The notes: generated by a model from the letters alone, not told the origin. Positions 39,564 to 51,614 are shown, counted from the first letter of the stretch. The stretch is DNA of 64,000 bases from Duganella zoogloeoides (GCF_034479515.1 NZ_CP140152.1:4712001-4776000), one strand, 5' to 3'. A program made the numbers and translations.

Positions 39564-42308
39564 ATGATCGCCCCTACCGTTTCCCGTTTTTACCAGCGCT
39601 GGCTGGCCGCCGCGCCCGACCGCGCCGCCAAGTCCGACGCGCTCTGCCAACTCAACCTCGCCGACATCGACCTCGACGCCCTGCTGGCGCAGGAAGCCAT
39701 TGCCGGCCCCGACGGCGCGCCCCCGCTGCCGCTGGTACGCGCCATGCGGCGCCTGCGCAACCTGCTGGTGTGCGGCCTGATCCGCCGCGACCTCGAAGGC
39801 CGCGCCGACCTCGGTGAAGTGGTGGAAGCGATGACACGCTTTGCCGACTTCGCCATCGCCCGCCACGTGGCCGAAATCGACGCCGAACTGCGCGCGTCCC
39901 ACGGCGTACCAATGGGACGCGATTCGGGCATGCCGCAGGAACTGATGGTACTGGCGATGGGCAAGCAAGGCGGACGCGAACTCAATGTCTCGTCCGATAT
40001 CGACCTGATCTTCGTCTATCCGGAAGATGGCGACACTGCCGCCGGCCCCGGCCAGCGCGGCCTGTCCAACCACGAATATTTTATTCGCCTCGGCAAAAAA
40101 CTGATCGCCGCTTTGGCGGAGATTACGGAAGATGGCTACACGTTCCGCGTCGATATGGCATTGCGTCCCAATGGCGGCTCCGGACCTCTGGCCGCCAGCC
40201 TGTCGATGGTGGAGAACTATTTGATCGTCCAGGGCCGCGAGTGGGAACGCTATGCCTGGGTGAAAGCGCGCGCCGTCACCGGCCGCGCCGAGGATATCGA
40301 TGCGCTGGACGCCATCGTCCGTCCGTTCGTGTTCCGCCGCTACCTCGACTTCGGCGTGATCGACGCCATCCGCACCATGCACGCCCAGATTCGCGCCGAA
40401 GTGAACCGCCAGGAGCGCCTGCACCCCGATCGCAGCAACAACGTCAAGCTGGGCCGGGGCGGCATCCGCGAAATCGAGTTCCTCACGCAAGTGTTCCAGC
40501 TGATCCGGGGCGGCCGCGACGCCGCCCTGCGCGATCGCTCCACCCGCACCACGTTGCGCATCGTCGCCGAAAAAGGCCTGTTGTCTCACACGATCGTCTA
40601 TCAACTGCTCGCTTCCTACACCTTCCTGCGCAACCTGGAACACCGCCTGCAGTACCTGGACGACGCCCAGACCCACACCCTGCCCGCCAACGACGCCGAC
40701 CGCCAGCTGGTGGCGGAAATGATGGGCGTGGCCGATGTGCCCACCCTGCTGGCGCAGCTGGAAGCGCACCGCCAGTTCGTCGCCGGCCAGTTCGACGAAA
40801 TGTTCTCCGATAAAACCAGCGAGAACGAGCACCAGATCGAACTGCAATCGAGCAATGAATGCGCCGATCCCGACAACGTCGAGGCGATGGTGGCGCAGTT
40901 CAGCGCGCTCGGCTTCACCGATGCGGCCGGCGCCGCCAAGCGCCTGGTCGCCACCTGGCAGGCGCCGCGCCTGCAATCGCTGCCCGAGGCCAGCCGCAAC
41001 CGCCTGCAAGCGCTGATCAACACCGCGCTGCCGTTAATCGTCGAATGCGCGCGCGAAACGGGCGGCGACCAGCACGCCACGCTGGGCCGGCTGCTCGATT
41101 TCCTCGAAGCCGTGGCGCGCCGCTCGGCCTACCTGTCGCTGCTGACCGAGTACCCGCACACGCTGGCGCGCGTGATCCGCATGGTGCACGCCAGCGGCTG
41201 GGCCGCGAAGTTCCTGAGCCAGCACCCGATCCTGCTCGACGAACTGCTCGACGACCGCGTGCGCAACGCCGTGTTCGATCCCGTCAGCCTGGCCGCCGAC
41301 CTGCGCCTGCAACTCGACGCCGCCGCCGGCGACACCGAGCGGCAGATGGACATCCTGCGCGAAATCCACCACGCCCAGCTGTTCCACCTGCTGGCCCAGG
41401 ACCTGGCCGGCGATCTCACCGTCGAGCGGCTGGCCGACCACCTGTCGGCGCTGGCCGACACCATCGTCGCCGCAGCGATCCAGGCCATCTGGCAGACGGT
41501 GGCCACGCGCCACCGCGACGTGCCGCAGTTTGCCGTGATCGCCTACGGCAAGCTGGGCGGCAAGGAGCTCGGCTACGTGTCCGACCTCGACGTGATTTTC
41601 CTGTACGACGACCTCGACCAGGACGCGCCGGCCCAGTACGCCAAGCTGGCGCAGCGCTTCATCACCTGGATGACGTCGTACACGTCGGCCGGCATCCTGT
41701 TCGACATCGACACCGCGCTGCGCCCGGACGGCGCCTCGGGCATGCTGGTCTCGAGCGTGGGGGCGTTTGAAAAATACCAGACCAGCTCGGCCTGGATCTG
41801 GGAACACCAGGCGCTCACCCGCGCGCGCTTCTGTGCCGGCGACACCGCCATCGGCCAGCGCTTCGACCAGATCCGCGATGCCGTGCTGCGCAAGGAACGC
41901 CCGGCCGACAGCCCGCTGCGCACCGAGGTGATCGCCATGCGCAAGCGCATGGCCGACGCCAAGCCCAACACCACCGCCCAGTTCGACCTCAAGCAGGATG
42001 CGGGCGGCATGATCGACATCGAGTTCATGGTGCAATACCTGGTGCTGCAGCACGCGGCGCAGTACCCGGAGCTGACCGTCAACATGGGCAATATCGGCCT
42101 GCTGAAAATGATGGCCGGACTGGGCCTGATCGACGTGGACCTGGCGGCCGAAGTGGGCAACGCCTACCGCAAGCTGCGCAAGTTGCAGCACCAGCTGCGC
42201 CTGCAAGGCCAGGACCTGGCGCGGGTGGACCCGGCGCTGGTGGCCGGCGAGGTCAGGCAGGTACTGACGTTGTGGGAGCAATTATTCGGACCGCGCAACC
42301 GGACTTAA
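39564..42308 (+). CDS. glnE: Bifunctional glutamine synthetase adenylyltransferase/adenylyl-removing enzyme
   Basis: 914 aa, the usual length. GlnE attaches AMP to, or removes it from, glutamine synthetase according to nitrogen status and PII. There are two nucleotidyltransferase domains. The N-terminal deadenylylase half has MGKQGGRELNVSSDIDLIF (132-150). The C-terminal adenylyltransferase half has YGKLGGKELGYVSDLDVIF (about 660-678). Each carries the G-G-...-D-x-D motif. LGRGGIREIEFLTQVFQLI and QDAGGMIDIEFMVQYLVLQHA are the paired regulatory helices after each domain. No other nitrogen gene adjoins it. It is divergent from yhdP with 176 bases between. Confidence 0.96.
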   Translation: MIAPTVSRFYQRWLAAAPDRAAKSDALCQLNLADIDLDALLAQEAIAGPDGAPPLPLVRAMRRLRNLLVCGLIRRDLEGRADLGEVVEAMTRFADFAIARHVAEIDAELRASHGVPMGRDSGMPQELMVLAMGKQGGRELNVSSDIDLIFVYPEDGDTAAGPGQRGLSNHEYFIRLGKKLIAALAEITEDGYTFRVDMALRPNGGSGPLAASLSMVENYLIVQGREWERYAWVKARAVTGRAEDIDALDAIVRPFVFRRYLDFGVIDAIRTMHAQIRAEVNRQERLHPDRSNNVKLGRGGIREIEFLTQVFQLIRGGRDAALRDRSTRTTLRIVAEKGLLSHTIVYQLLASYTFLRNLEHRLQYLDDAQTHTLPANDADRQLVAEMMGVADVPTLLAQLEAHRQFVAGQFDEMFSDKTSENEHQIELQSSNECADPDNVEAMVAQFSALGFTDAAGAAKRLVATWQAPRLQSLPEASRNRLQALINTALPLIVECARETGGDQHATLGRLLDFLEAVARRSAYLSLLTEYPHTLARVIRMVHASGWAAKFLSQHPILLDELLDDRVRNAVFDPVSLAADLRLQLDAAAGDTERQMDILREIHHAQLFHLLAQDLAGDLTVERLADHLSALADTIVAAAIQAIWQTVATRHRDVPQFAVIAYGKLGGKELGYVSDLDVIFLYDDLDQDAPAQYAKLAQRFITWMTSYTSAGILFDIDTALRPDGASGMLVSSVGAFEKYQTSSAWIWEHQALTRARFCAGDTAIGQRFDQIRDAVLRKERPADSPLRTEVIAMRKRMADAKPNTTAQFDLKQDAGGMIDIEFMVQYLVLQHAAQYPELTVNMGNIGLLKMMAGLGLIDVDLAAEVGNAYRKLRKLQHQLRLQGQDLARVDPALVAGEVRQVLTLWEQLFGPRNRT

Positions 42309-42457
42309 GTGTAAAAATAACATTGTTGCTTTTTTGTGAATTTGATTGAACTCCCGTTTACACGGCTGTGGGCCGGTGCGACATTGGTCAGTCACGCCGG
42401 GCGGTTGGACGCCGGCGGCCGCCGCCAGGCGGTGTCAACCACACACGAGGAGTCGCA

Positions 42458-45400
42458 ATGTTCACAGAGAAAACGCTGTATCGTTTGCTTCGATTCATCC
42501 CCTGCGGCGCAGCGCTTGCGCTGCCGCTGGCCCACGCTCCTGCCCACGCGCAGGACCAGCCGGCCCCGGCCGGGCCAGTGCAGCAGGTGGTCGTGACCGG
42601 CTCGCGCATCGCCGCCCCGGGCGCCGAGTCGCCGTCGCCGTTGCAAGTGCTGGGCGCGGCCGATATTGCCGCCTCGGGCGCCACCAACTTGCAGGAACTG
42701 CTGCAGAAAAATCCCACCATGGGCACGCCCGCGCTCAGCCGCACCAATTCCAACTTCCTCACCTCGGGCGGCGGCGTTACCACCGTCAACCTGCGCAACA
42801 TGGGCGACTCGCGCACGCTGGTGCTGGTCAACGGCCGCCGCTTCGTGTCCGGCGTACCCGGTGACACGGCGGTCGATCTGAACACCATCCCCACCGACTT
42901 CATCGAGCGGGTGGAACTGCTCACCGGCGGCGCCTCGGCCACGTACGGCTCCGACGCCGTGGCCGGCGTGGTCAACATCATCCTCAAGCGCAATTTCGAG
43001 GGCCTGGTAATCGACGCCCAGGCCGGCCGGAGCCACGAGCGCGACGACGACAAGCGCAAGCTCTCGCTCACCTTCGGCACCACCAGCGCCGACGGCGCCA
43101 GCAACCTGATGGGCCACTTCGGCTACAGCAAGCAAGGTGCGGTGTACTCGCGCGACCGGCCGTTTGCCGCCGTGGACCAGACCTCGGCCATTACCCGTGG
43201 CCGGCCCGACCTGGCCTTGACGCCGATCCGCCCCTACTACTCCGGTTTCGCGCCGGCCGGCCGCTTCTTTGTCGATAACGACGCCGACGGTTTCACCTAC
43301 GACGCCAGCGGCAATATCATTCCGTTCGACACCAACGGCGCCAACGGCCCGGCCACCGGCTACAACCGCTCGGCATTGCGCGCCATTGCCGTGCCCACCG
43401 AGCGCTACCTGTTCGCCCTCAACGGCACCCGCGCCCTGGGCGACAACCTCAGCGCCTTCTTCGAGGGCACTTACGCCGCCACCAAGACCACCACCAATAT
43501 CGAATCGTTCCCGCTCGGCGCGGACGACGTCTTCAAGCAAAGCGGCCAGGTGCCGGCCGGGGCGCTGGTGGGCGGCGTACTGGTGAAAAATCCGCTGGTG
43601 CCGCAATACGTGTGGGACCGCATCAGCGACAACGACGACGACGGCATCCCCGACTATTACTTCCAGCGCCGCCTGTCCGAGTTCGGCCCGCGCCGCGCCC
43701 AGGCCGACCGCGACACCTTCCGCCTGGCCACCGGCCTCAAGGGCACAGTGCGCGACTGGAATTACGAGGCCTTCATCAGCTACGGCCGCACCAAGGAAGC
43801 GCAAAGCTCCACCGGCCAGGTCAACGTGCCCAACCTGCGCTACGCGCTCGACGCCGTTCCCGACGCCACCGGCGCAGCGGTTTGCCGCGATGCCAACGCC
43901 GTGGCAGAAGGCTGCGTGCCGATCAACATCTTCGGCCTGGGCACCGTCACGCCGGACGCGCTCAAGTACGTCACCGCACCCGGTTCGCTGCTCACGTCGA
44001 TCACGCAGAAGCTGGCCGGCGCGTCGGTCAACGGCGAACTGTGGCAACTGCCGGCCGGCAAAATCGGCCTGGCTGCCGGCGTCGAGTGGCGCAGCGAAGA
44101 ATCGAACGCCGTGCCCGACCCGCTTACCCAGGCCGGCCTCAATGCCGGCAACGCCACCCCGCCCACCTACGGCAAGTACCAGGTGCGCGAAGCATTCGTG
44201 GAAACCCGGGTGCCGCTGCTCAAGGATCGGCCGCTTGCGCGCGACCTGTCGTTGCTGGCGACGTTCCGCCATGGCGACTACTCCACCGTGGGCAGCACCA
44301 ATAGCTGGAACGCGGGCGGCGAATGGTCGGTCACGCCGGACATCAAGTTCCGCGCCACCCGCGCCCAGTCCACGCGGGCGCCCAATATCAACGAGCTGTA
44401 CCAGGCGCCGTCGCAGGACTTCCCCACCGGCCTGGTCGACCCGTGCGAAGGCGTCACTACCGGCATGACCTCGGCGCTGGCCGTCAACTGCATGGCCGCG
44501 CCCGGCGTGCAGGCCAACATGGCGGCCAACGGCGGCGTGTTTACCTTGCAGCAGGCCGACCGCCAGGGCATCAGCGGCTACAACTCCGGCAACCCCAACC
44601 TGAAAGCGGAAAAAGGCCGCTCGACCACCGTCGGCCTGGTGCTGACGCCGCGCTCTGTTGCAGCACTGGCCGGCGCCACCTTCACCATCGATTACTTCAA
44701 GATCGACATCGCCGACGCCATCGTCGCCACCGAGCGCCAGTACGCGCTGGACCAGTGCTACAACGCGGGCAACCCGGTGTTCTGCGGCTTCATCAAGCGC
44801 CGGCCGGTCGCGGTGGGCAACCTGTCGGCCGGCTCGATCGAGGACAGCGACACGGCCGTGACCAATAGCGGCGGCCTCGGCACCGAGGGCGTCGACCTGA
44901 CCGCGTCGTGGGCCGGCCGCATGGGACCGGGGCGCCTGAGCACGCGGCTGGCGTACACCCGCCTGCGCGAACTGTGGACCCAGGCCACGCCCGGTCCCGA
45001 AGACCAGCGCAACAACGACGTCGGCGAAGTCACGTCGAGCCAGGTCAATGCGCCGCGCAGCAAGGCCGTGCTCAACGCCGCCTATAAATGGGGCAACTTC
45101 GGCCTGAACTGGACCGCCACCTACAATGGCCCGGTGGCGCTCGACGACCAGTTCCTCAAGAGCCTGGACATCGCCCCCGGCGCCGTCAAGATCGGTTCGC
45201 GCACGTACAACGACTTCCAGTTCACCTACGACCTGCGCAAGTCGATCCAGTTTTACCTGGGGCTGGACAATGCCTTCAATGCCAAGCCGCCGCCGATCAT
45301 CAGCGGCCTGCCGGGCAACACCACCGGCGCTGAAACCGATGCGTCCACCTACGACCCGATCGGCCGCCGTTACTACCTGGGTTTGCGGGTGACCTTGTAA
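42458..45400 (+). CDS. TonB-dependent outer-membrane receptor 4
   Basis: 980 aa from ATG 42458, with GAGGAG 7 bases upstream. Signal peptide 1-31 (AHA|Q), then QQVVVTGSRI (42-51) as TonB box, plug (LRNMGDSRTLVLVNGRRFVS, VELLTGGASATYGSDAVAGVVNII) and barrel. Its signal peptide and SRI (not SIKR) motif set it apart from the main paralogue group; receptor 6 (minus strand, 54005) is nearest in the plug. Two Asp-rich loops, DNDADG (273-278) and DNDDDG (391-396), resemble calcium-binding loops. The last residues are LRVTL, so the usual terminal aromatic is absent. The substrate is unknown. Confidence 0.92.
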   Translation: MFTEKTLYRLLRFIPCGAALALPLAHAPAHAQDQPAPAGPVQQVVVTGSRIAAPGAESPSPLQVLGAADIAASGATNLQELLQKNPTMGTPALSRTNSNFLTSGGGVTTVNLRNMGDSRTLVLVNGRRFVSGVPGDTAVDLNTIPTDFIERVELLTGGASATYGSDAVAGVVNIILKRNFEGLVIDAQAGRSHERDDDKRKLSLTFGTTSADGASNLMGHFGYSKQGAVYSRDRPFAAVDQTSAITRGRPDLALTPIRPYYSGFAPAGRFFVDNDADGFTYDASGNIIPFDTNGANGPATGYNRSALRAIAVPTERYLFALNGTRALGDNLSAFFEGTYAATKTTTNIESFPLGADDVFKQSGQVPAGALVGGVLVKNPLVPQYVWDRISDNDDDGIPDYYFQRRLSEFGPRRAQADRDTFRLATGLKGTVRDWNYEAFISYGRTKEAQSSTGQVNVPNLRYALDAVPDATGAAVCRDANAVAEGCVPINIFGLGTVTPDALKYVTAPGSLLTSITQKLAGASVNGELWQLPAGKIGLAAGVEWRSEESNAVPDPLTQAGLNAGNATPPTYGKYQVREAFVETRVPLLKDRPLARDLSLLATFRHGDYSTVGSTNSWNAGGEWSVTPDIKFRATRAQSTRAPNINELYQAPSQDFPTGLVDPCEGVTTGMTSALAVNCMAAPGVQANMAANGGVFTLQQADRQGISGYNSGNPNLKAEKGRSTTVGLVLTPRSVAALAGATFTIDYFKIDIADAIVATERQYALDQCYNAGNPVFCGFIKRRPVAVGNLSAGSIEDSDTAVTNSGGLGTEGVDLTASWAGRMGPGRLSTRLAYTRLRELWTQATPGPEDQRNNDVGEVTSSQVNAPRSKAVLNAAYKWGNFGLNWTATYNGPVALDDQFLKSLDIAPGAVKIGSRTYNDFQFTYDLRKSIQFYLGLDNAFNAKPPPIISGLPGNTTGAETDASTYDPIGRRYYLGLRVTL

Positions 45401-45570
45401 GCACCAGTTTGGGACATAAAAACAACGATTATCGATCTAACATTACATACCGGAAAGGTAATAGTGTTGTATTTGCATGTCTTTTATTTTTACTAATTGT
45501 GGCGCTCCTATACTGGAAGCACTGCACGCAGACATATGCAGGCATCTTAAAAACCACCCCGGGAGTCGTA

Positions 45571-48414
45571 ATGAAGAAGATTGCTTTAAAAACTGGCGTG
45601 ATTGCTGTTGCACTGACGCTGGCCTCGTCGCAGGTAGTCATGGCGCAGGAGGACAGCGCGAGACCCATCGAAAAAGTTGTCATCACTGGTTCCAACATCA
45701 AGCGCATCGATACCGAGACGGCCACCCCTGTCGAGGTTCTCAAGCGCGAAGATATCACCCGGCTCGGCGTCAATTCCGTCAGGGAGGCACTCGCAACCCT
45801 GACTTCTTCCAGCGATACCCTCACCGATATCGGCGGCTCCAATTCGTTTGCCAGTGGCGCTTCGGCGGTATCGCTGCGCAACCTCGGCAAGCAGTCGACG
45901 CTGGTATTGCTCAACTCGCGCCGCGTGGCGCCGTATGCGCTGGCCGACTACAACGAAGTATTCACCAATCTCGATTCGCTCCCGCTCGATGCCATCGACC
46001 GCATCGAGGTGCTGCGCAACGGCGGCTCGTCGATCTACGGCTCCGACGCCGTGGCAGGCGTCATCAACATCATCACCCGGTCCGATTTCCAAGGCGTGCA
46101 AGCCAGCGCCAGCTATGACCAGTCGGTCAAAAACGAACAATTCAAGACCAAAAAAGCCAGTATCACGGCTGGCTTCGGCGACTGGGTCAACGACAAATAC
46201 AACGTGCTGGCCAACGTCGAAGTATTCAAGCGTGGCGAAGTGCTGTGGCGCGATGTGGTCGATGACATCAATCCCGCTTACGGCAACAAATTCTCGGCCG
46301 TGGCGCCGGGCAGCGGCCTGATGTTCGGCAACCGCGGCGCGCCGTCGACCTTCTCGTATCCGGGCAACCTGATCGGCCAGGGCGCAGTACCCGGCTGCAC
46401 CACGCTCAACGCCGCCGGCTTGTGCGTGTACGATCGCTTCAGCCGCTTCGAAGCAGTGCCGAAGGCCGACCGCGTCAACGGCCTGCTGTCCGCCAAGTTC
46501 GACCTCGGTGGCGGCACCGAGGCGTTTGCAGAAGCGCTGTACTCGCATACCAAGACCAGCTACACCAGTGCGTTCGGGACGTACGGCTCCACCAATCCCA
46601 ACACCGTCTGGGGCGCCGGCAACACCTTTATCTACCAGTACCTGCCGGCCACGCATCCACTCAACACCACCGGTGAAGATGTGGAATTCCGCTACCGTTG
46701 GGCCGACGCGCCGTCGTACCAGGACGCGACCAGCGACCAGTACCGCGTGCTGGGCGGCGTCAAGGGCAACTGGCGCAGCTTCGACTGGGAAAGTGCTGCC
46801 GGTATCATGGGTAGCAAGACCAAGCTGCGCAGCGCCGGTGCGCTGAGCGACAGCGGCTTCAAGCAGCAAGTGGGCGACTACAACAACTACGATCCCGACA
46901 CTTTCAGCGTGCGCGATCCAAACTTCTTCAACCACGGCTACCAGATCGGCAAGGTCAACAGCCCCGAAGTGCTGAACGCGCTGTTCCCGGTCAACGGCTA
47001 CGACGGCAAGATCACCCAGTATTTTGTCGATGCCAAGCTGACCGGCGAAGTGGGCAAGATCGCCGACCGCGCCATCAACATTGCCGCCGGCGTGGAGCTG
47101 CGTCATGAAAAATTCAAGATCATGCCGACCGACAATCTGCTGCAGGGCGATATCGTCGGCTACGGCTCCGCTACCGCCAACGCTTCGCGTAGCACCCAGG
47201 CCGCGTTTGCCGAGGTGAACCTGCCCATCACGTCCACCTTCGACGTGATCGGCGCGGCCCGCATCGACAAGTTTCCCGGCTTTAAGGCGCACACGTCGCC
47301 GAAGCTGGCGGCCACCTGGAAAGCCACGCCGGCGTTCATGCTGCGCGGCACCCTGGAATCGGGCTTCCGCGCGCCCAACCTGACCGAGAGCGCGCAATCG
47401 AGCAAGTTCGCCTTCGATAACGGCGTGGTCGATCCAGCGCGCTGCCCGCAGGCCCAGTCGCTCGCCCAGGCGTTGCGCACTCAGTCCGACGCGCTGCCAG
47501 CCAGCAACCCGAACAAATCCTTGTTGCTGGCGCGGGCAGACACCGTCGAAGGCAATGAATGCGCTGCCGGCGTCCCTAGCGTGGTACTGAACAATCCCAA
47601 CCTCAAGCCTGAAACCACCCACATGGGCACGGTTGGCTTTGTGCTCGAGCCGATCAAGAATACCAACTTCTCGCTCGACTACTGGCGCATCGAACGCAAG
47701 GATGAAATCGGCATCAAGTCGACTGCCGAACTGCTGGCGGCCGAGGCGGACCAGCCCGCAGGCGTGATCCAACGCGCAGCCCTGGCCGGCGACAAAACCT
47801 TTAGCGCCGCCGAACAAGCGACTTACAACGTCACCCGCGGCGCGCTGACCGGTACCGCCGGCTCGTTCCTGAACGTGGCGCGTACCAAGACCAGCGGCAT
47901 CGATGTCTCGGGTAACACCCGCATCGACACCCGCATCGGCCGCGTGGACCTGGGACTCAACGCCACTTACCTGCTGGACCTGAAAAACTTCAGCAGCACG
48001 CTCAACAGTTATGGCGACAACCTGGCCGGACGCTACGGCTACTCGAAGACCGTTGCCAATGCCACGGTAGCACTCAAGACCGGCGACTTCCGCAACAGCC
48101 TGCGCCTGGTCTACCAGAGCAAAACGTCGCTGCAGGGCGATTATTTCGACGAGACCTACACGTCCGACGGTTGCACCACGCTAAGGTGGAGTGCGGACGA
48201 GTGCCGCATCAAGGCCTACGGCCGCCTCGACTGGAATATCGGTTACACCGGCATCAAGGACCTGACGATTTCCATGTTTGTCCGCAACCTCACCAACCGC
48301 CGGCCACCGCTGGATTTGCGTGGGTTTAATGAAGCAGGCGGCGTCATCCCACAGAGTAATGCCGACGTCACCGGCCGCTCGGTGCGTTTGACTGCCGAGT
48401 ATTCGTTCCGCTAA
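45571..48414 (+). CDS. TonB-dependent outer-membrane receptor 5
   Basis: 947 aa from ATG 45571, with GGGAG 6 bases upstream. The frame is open 54 codons further upstream, but there the sequence is AT-rich and non-coding in character. Signal peptide 1-25 (VMA|Q), KVVITGSNIKR (35-45) as TonB box, plug with LRNLGKQSTLVLLNSRRVAPYAL (split across 110-135) and VLRNGGSSIYGSDAVAGVINII. Note NSRR in place of the family's NGRR. The C-terminus reads EYSFR, with an Arg after the aromatic residue. It follows receptor 4 by 170 bases in the same direction, with a possible -10 TATACT near 45512 between them. Confidence 0.92.
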   Translation: MKKIALKTGVIAVALTLASSQVVMAQEDSARPIEKVVITGSNIKRIDTETATPVEVLKREDITRLGVNSVREALATLTSSSDTLTDIGGSNSFASGASAVSLRNLGKQSTLVLLNSRRVAPYALADYNEVFTNLDSLPLDAIDRIEVLRNGGSSIYGSDAVAGVINIITRSDFQGVQASASYDQSVKNEQFKTKKASITAGFGDWVNDKYNVLANVEVFKRGEVLWRDVVDDINPAYGNKFSAVAPGSGLMFGNRGAPSTFSYPGNLIGQGAVPGCTTLNAAGLCVYDRFSRFEAVPKADRVNGLLSAKFDLGGGTEAFAEALYSHTKTSYTSAFGTYGSTNPNTVWGAGNTFIYQYLPATHPLNTTGEDVEFRYRWADAPSYQDATSDQYRVLGGVKGNWRSFDWESAAGIMGSKTKLRSAGALSDSGFKQQVGDYNNYDPDTFSVRDPNFFNHGYQIGKVNSPEVLNALFPVNGYDGKITQYFVDAKLTGEVGKIADRAINIAAGVELRHEKFKIMPTDNLLQGDIVGYGSATANASRSTQAAFAEVNLPITSTFDVIGAARIDKFPGFKAHTSPKLAATWKATPAFMLRGTLESGFRAPNLTESAQSSKFAFDNGVVDPARCPQAQSLAQALRTQSDALPASNPNKSLLLARADTVEGNECAAGVPSVVLNNPNLKPETTHMGTVGFVLEPIKNTNFSLDYWRIERKDEIGIKSTAELLAAEADQPAGVIQRAALAGDKTFSAAEQATYNVTRGALTGTAGSFLNVARTKTSGIDVSGNTRIDTRIGRVDLGLNATYLLDLKNFSSTLNSYGDNLAGRYGYSKTVANATVALKTGDFRNSLRLVYQSKTSLQGDYFDETYTSDGCTTLRWSADECRIKAYGRLDWNIGYTGIKDLTISMFVRNLTNRRPPLDLRGFNEAGGVIPQSNADVTGRSVRLTAEYSFR

Positions 48415-48437
48415 GCGTACCAGCCGAAACGCAGGCG

Positions 48438-48467
48438 AAAAAAAACCCCGGCAAGCCGGGGTTTTTT
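48438..48467. terminator. Bidirectional terminator between receptor 5 and gapA
   Basis: CCCCGG (48446-48451) and CCGGGG (48456-48461) form the stem around CAAG, flanked by eight A on the left and six T on the right. It is a good intrinsic terminator in both directions. Confidence 0.92.
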
Positions 48468-48479
48468 ACGTGCCACAAA

Positions 48480-49490
<1,011 letters not shown>

Positions 49491-49553
49491 ACTTTGCTCC
49501 TGATAAAAAAATTAGGTACTGCAAAATTTGGTAACTCAACAAGCAATTATAGA

Positions 49554-51548
49554 TTAAGCAATCACCAGTTTGGCTTTCGCGACAACATTTTCCACGGTGA
49601 AGCCGAAATGCTTGAACAGCACGCCCGCTGGTGCGGACTCGCCGAAGGTGTCGATACCGACCACGGCGCCTTCCAGGCCCACATACTTGTACCAGAAATC
49701 GGTGACGCCGGCTTCGATCGCCACGCGTGGCACGCCCTTGGTCAATACGCTGGCCTTGTAGGCGGCATCCTGGCGGTCGAACACGTCGGTCGACGGCATG
49801 GAGACGACACGCGCGGCGATGCCTTCGGCATTCAGCGCCGAGGCGGCAGCGACGGCCAGCTCCACTTCGGAACCGGTGGCGATCAGGGTGACCTTGGCAT
49901 CGATCACTTCCTGCAGCACGTAACCGCCACGGGCGATCGCGGCCACGGTTTCCGGTGCGCGTTCCTGGTACGGCAGGTTCTGGCGCGAGAAGATCAGCGT
50001 CGACGGACCGTTCTTGCGCTTGACTGCTTCGCCCCACGCCACCATCGATTCGGTGGTGTCGCATGGACGCCAGTTGTCGAGGTTGGGGATCAAACGCATC
50101 GACGAGATGTGCTCGACCGACTGGTGGGTAGGACCGTCTTCACCGAGGCCGATGGAGTCGTGGGTGAACACGAACAGCGAGCGCTGCTTCATCAGTGCAG
50201 CCATGCGCAGCGCGTTGCGGCTGTAGTCGGAGAAGGTCAGGAACGTGGCGCCAAACGGAATGTAGCCACCGTGCAGGGCCACGCCGTTCATGATGGCGGC
50301 CATGCCGAATTCGCGCACGCCGTAGTTGACGTGGTTGCCCGGCTTGCCCGAACGCACGGCCACCGATTCTTTCCAGTTGGTCAGGTTCGAGCTGGTCAGA
50401 TCAGCCGAGCCGCCGAGGAATTCCGGCAGCACCGGCGCCAGTGCCTGGATGGCGTTCTGGCTGGCTTTGCGGGTGGCGATGGTTTCTTTCTTTTCCACGG
50501 TGGCAGCGATCGCAGCAGCCAGCGTTGCATCAAATGCGGCAGGCAGGTCGCCGGCCATGCGGCGGCTCAGTTCGGCAGCTTCGGCCGGGAACTGGGCGCT
50601 GTAGTCGTTGAACAGCTTGGTCCAGGCAGCTTCCTGGGCGGCGCCCGCTTCCTTGGCGTCCCAGGCGGTGTACACGTCGGCCGGGATTTCGAACGGGATC
50701 GAGGTCCAGCCCAGGTGCTCGCGGACATTGGCCACTTCCTTGTCGCCCAGCGCGGCGCCGTGCACCTTGTCGCCACCTTGCAGGTTGGGCGAACCTTTAC
50801 CGATCACGGTTTTGCAGCAGACCAGGGTCGGCTTGGTGGCGGTCTTGGCGGCGGCAATCGCGGCCGACACGGCAGCCACATCATGGCCGTCCACGTCGCG
50901 GATCACGTTCCAGCCGTAGGCTTCGAAACGGGCCGGGGTGTCGTCGGTGAACCAGCCTTCAACCTTACCGTCGATCGAGATGCCGTTGTCGTCGTACAGG
51001 GCGATCAGCTTGGACAGGCCCAGGGTGCCGGCCAGCGCGCACACTTCGTGCGAGATACCTTCCATCAGGCAACCGTCGCCGAGGAAAGCGTAGGTGTAGT
51101 GATCGACGACATCGAGGCCCGGCTTGTTGAATTCACTTGCCAGCAGCCATTCGGCCAGCGCCATGCCGACCGCATTGGCCAGACCCTGGCCCAGCGGACC
51201 GGTGGTCGTTTCCACGCCCGGCGTGATATCGACTTCCGGGTGGCCCGGGGTTTTGGAATGCATCTGGCGGAAGGCGCGAATGTCATCCATGGTCACCGCG
51301 TAGCCGGACAGGTGCAGCAATGCGTAGTGCAGCATCGAACCGTGGCCATTGGACAACAGGAAGCGGTCGCGGTTCACCCATTTCGGATTGGCGGGATTGT
51401 GGCTGTAATGCCCACTCCACAGCGCAACAGCGATCTCTGCCATGCCCATCGGCATGCCTGGGTGGCCGGAGTTGGCCTTCTGGACGGCGTCCATTGCCAA
51501 TGCGCGAATCGCGTTGGCCATATTGGTGTGCGGGAGCGTAGTGTTCAT
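49554..51548 (-). CDS. tkt: Transketolase
   Basis: 664 aa from ATG 51548, matching the length of E. coli TktA. It transfers two-carbon units between sugar phosphates in the pentose phosphate pathway and supplies erythrose-4-phosphate, a substrate of AroG elsewhere in this window. Conserved segments are [25 protein letters not shown] (11-35, in part), the thiamine diphosphate motif [12 protein letters not shown]...[19 protein letters not shown] in the pyrimidine domain, and [12 protein letters not shown] longer frame from 51599 adds 17 residues unlike the family. A possible extended -10 lies at 51615. Confidence 0.96.
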   Translation of the reverse strand: MNTTLPHTNMANAIRALAMDAVQKANSGHPGMPMGMAEIAVALWSGHYSHNPANPKWVNRDRFLLSNGHGSMLHYALLHLSGYAVTMDDIRAFRQMHSKTPGHPEVDITPGVETTTGPLGQGLANAVGMALAEWLLASEFNKPGLDVVDHYTYAFLGDGCLMEGISHEVCALAGTLGLSKLIALYDDNGISIDGKVEGWFTDDTPARFEAYGWNVIRDVDGHDVAAVSAAIAAAKTATKPTLVCCKTVIGKGSPNLQGGDKVHGAALGDKEVANVREHLGWTSIPFEIPADVYTAWDAKEAGAAQEAAWTKLFNDYSAQFPAEAAELSRRMAGDLPAAFDATLAAAIAATVEKKETIATRKASQNAIQALAPVLPEFLGGSADLTSSNLTNWKESVAVRSGKPGNHVNYGVREFGMAAIMNGVALHGGYIPFGATFLTFSDYSRNALRMAALMKQRSLFVFTHDSIGLGEDGPTHQSVEHISSMRLIPNLDNWRPCDTTESMVAWGEAVKRKNGPSTLIFSRQNLPYQERAPETVAAIARGGYVLQEVIDAKVTLIATGSEVELAVAAASALNAEGIAARVVSMPSTDVFDRQDAAYKASVLTKGVPRVAIEAGVTDFWYKYVGLEGAVVGIDTFGESAPAGVLFKHFGFTVENVVAKAKLVIA

Positions 51549-51614
51549 GGTGATAAGTGAGTGCGGGAGGTTTGAAATCCGAGAGCTGCCAACTGCCATG
51601 CTGCTGAACGCAGT

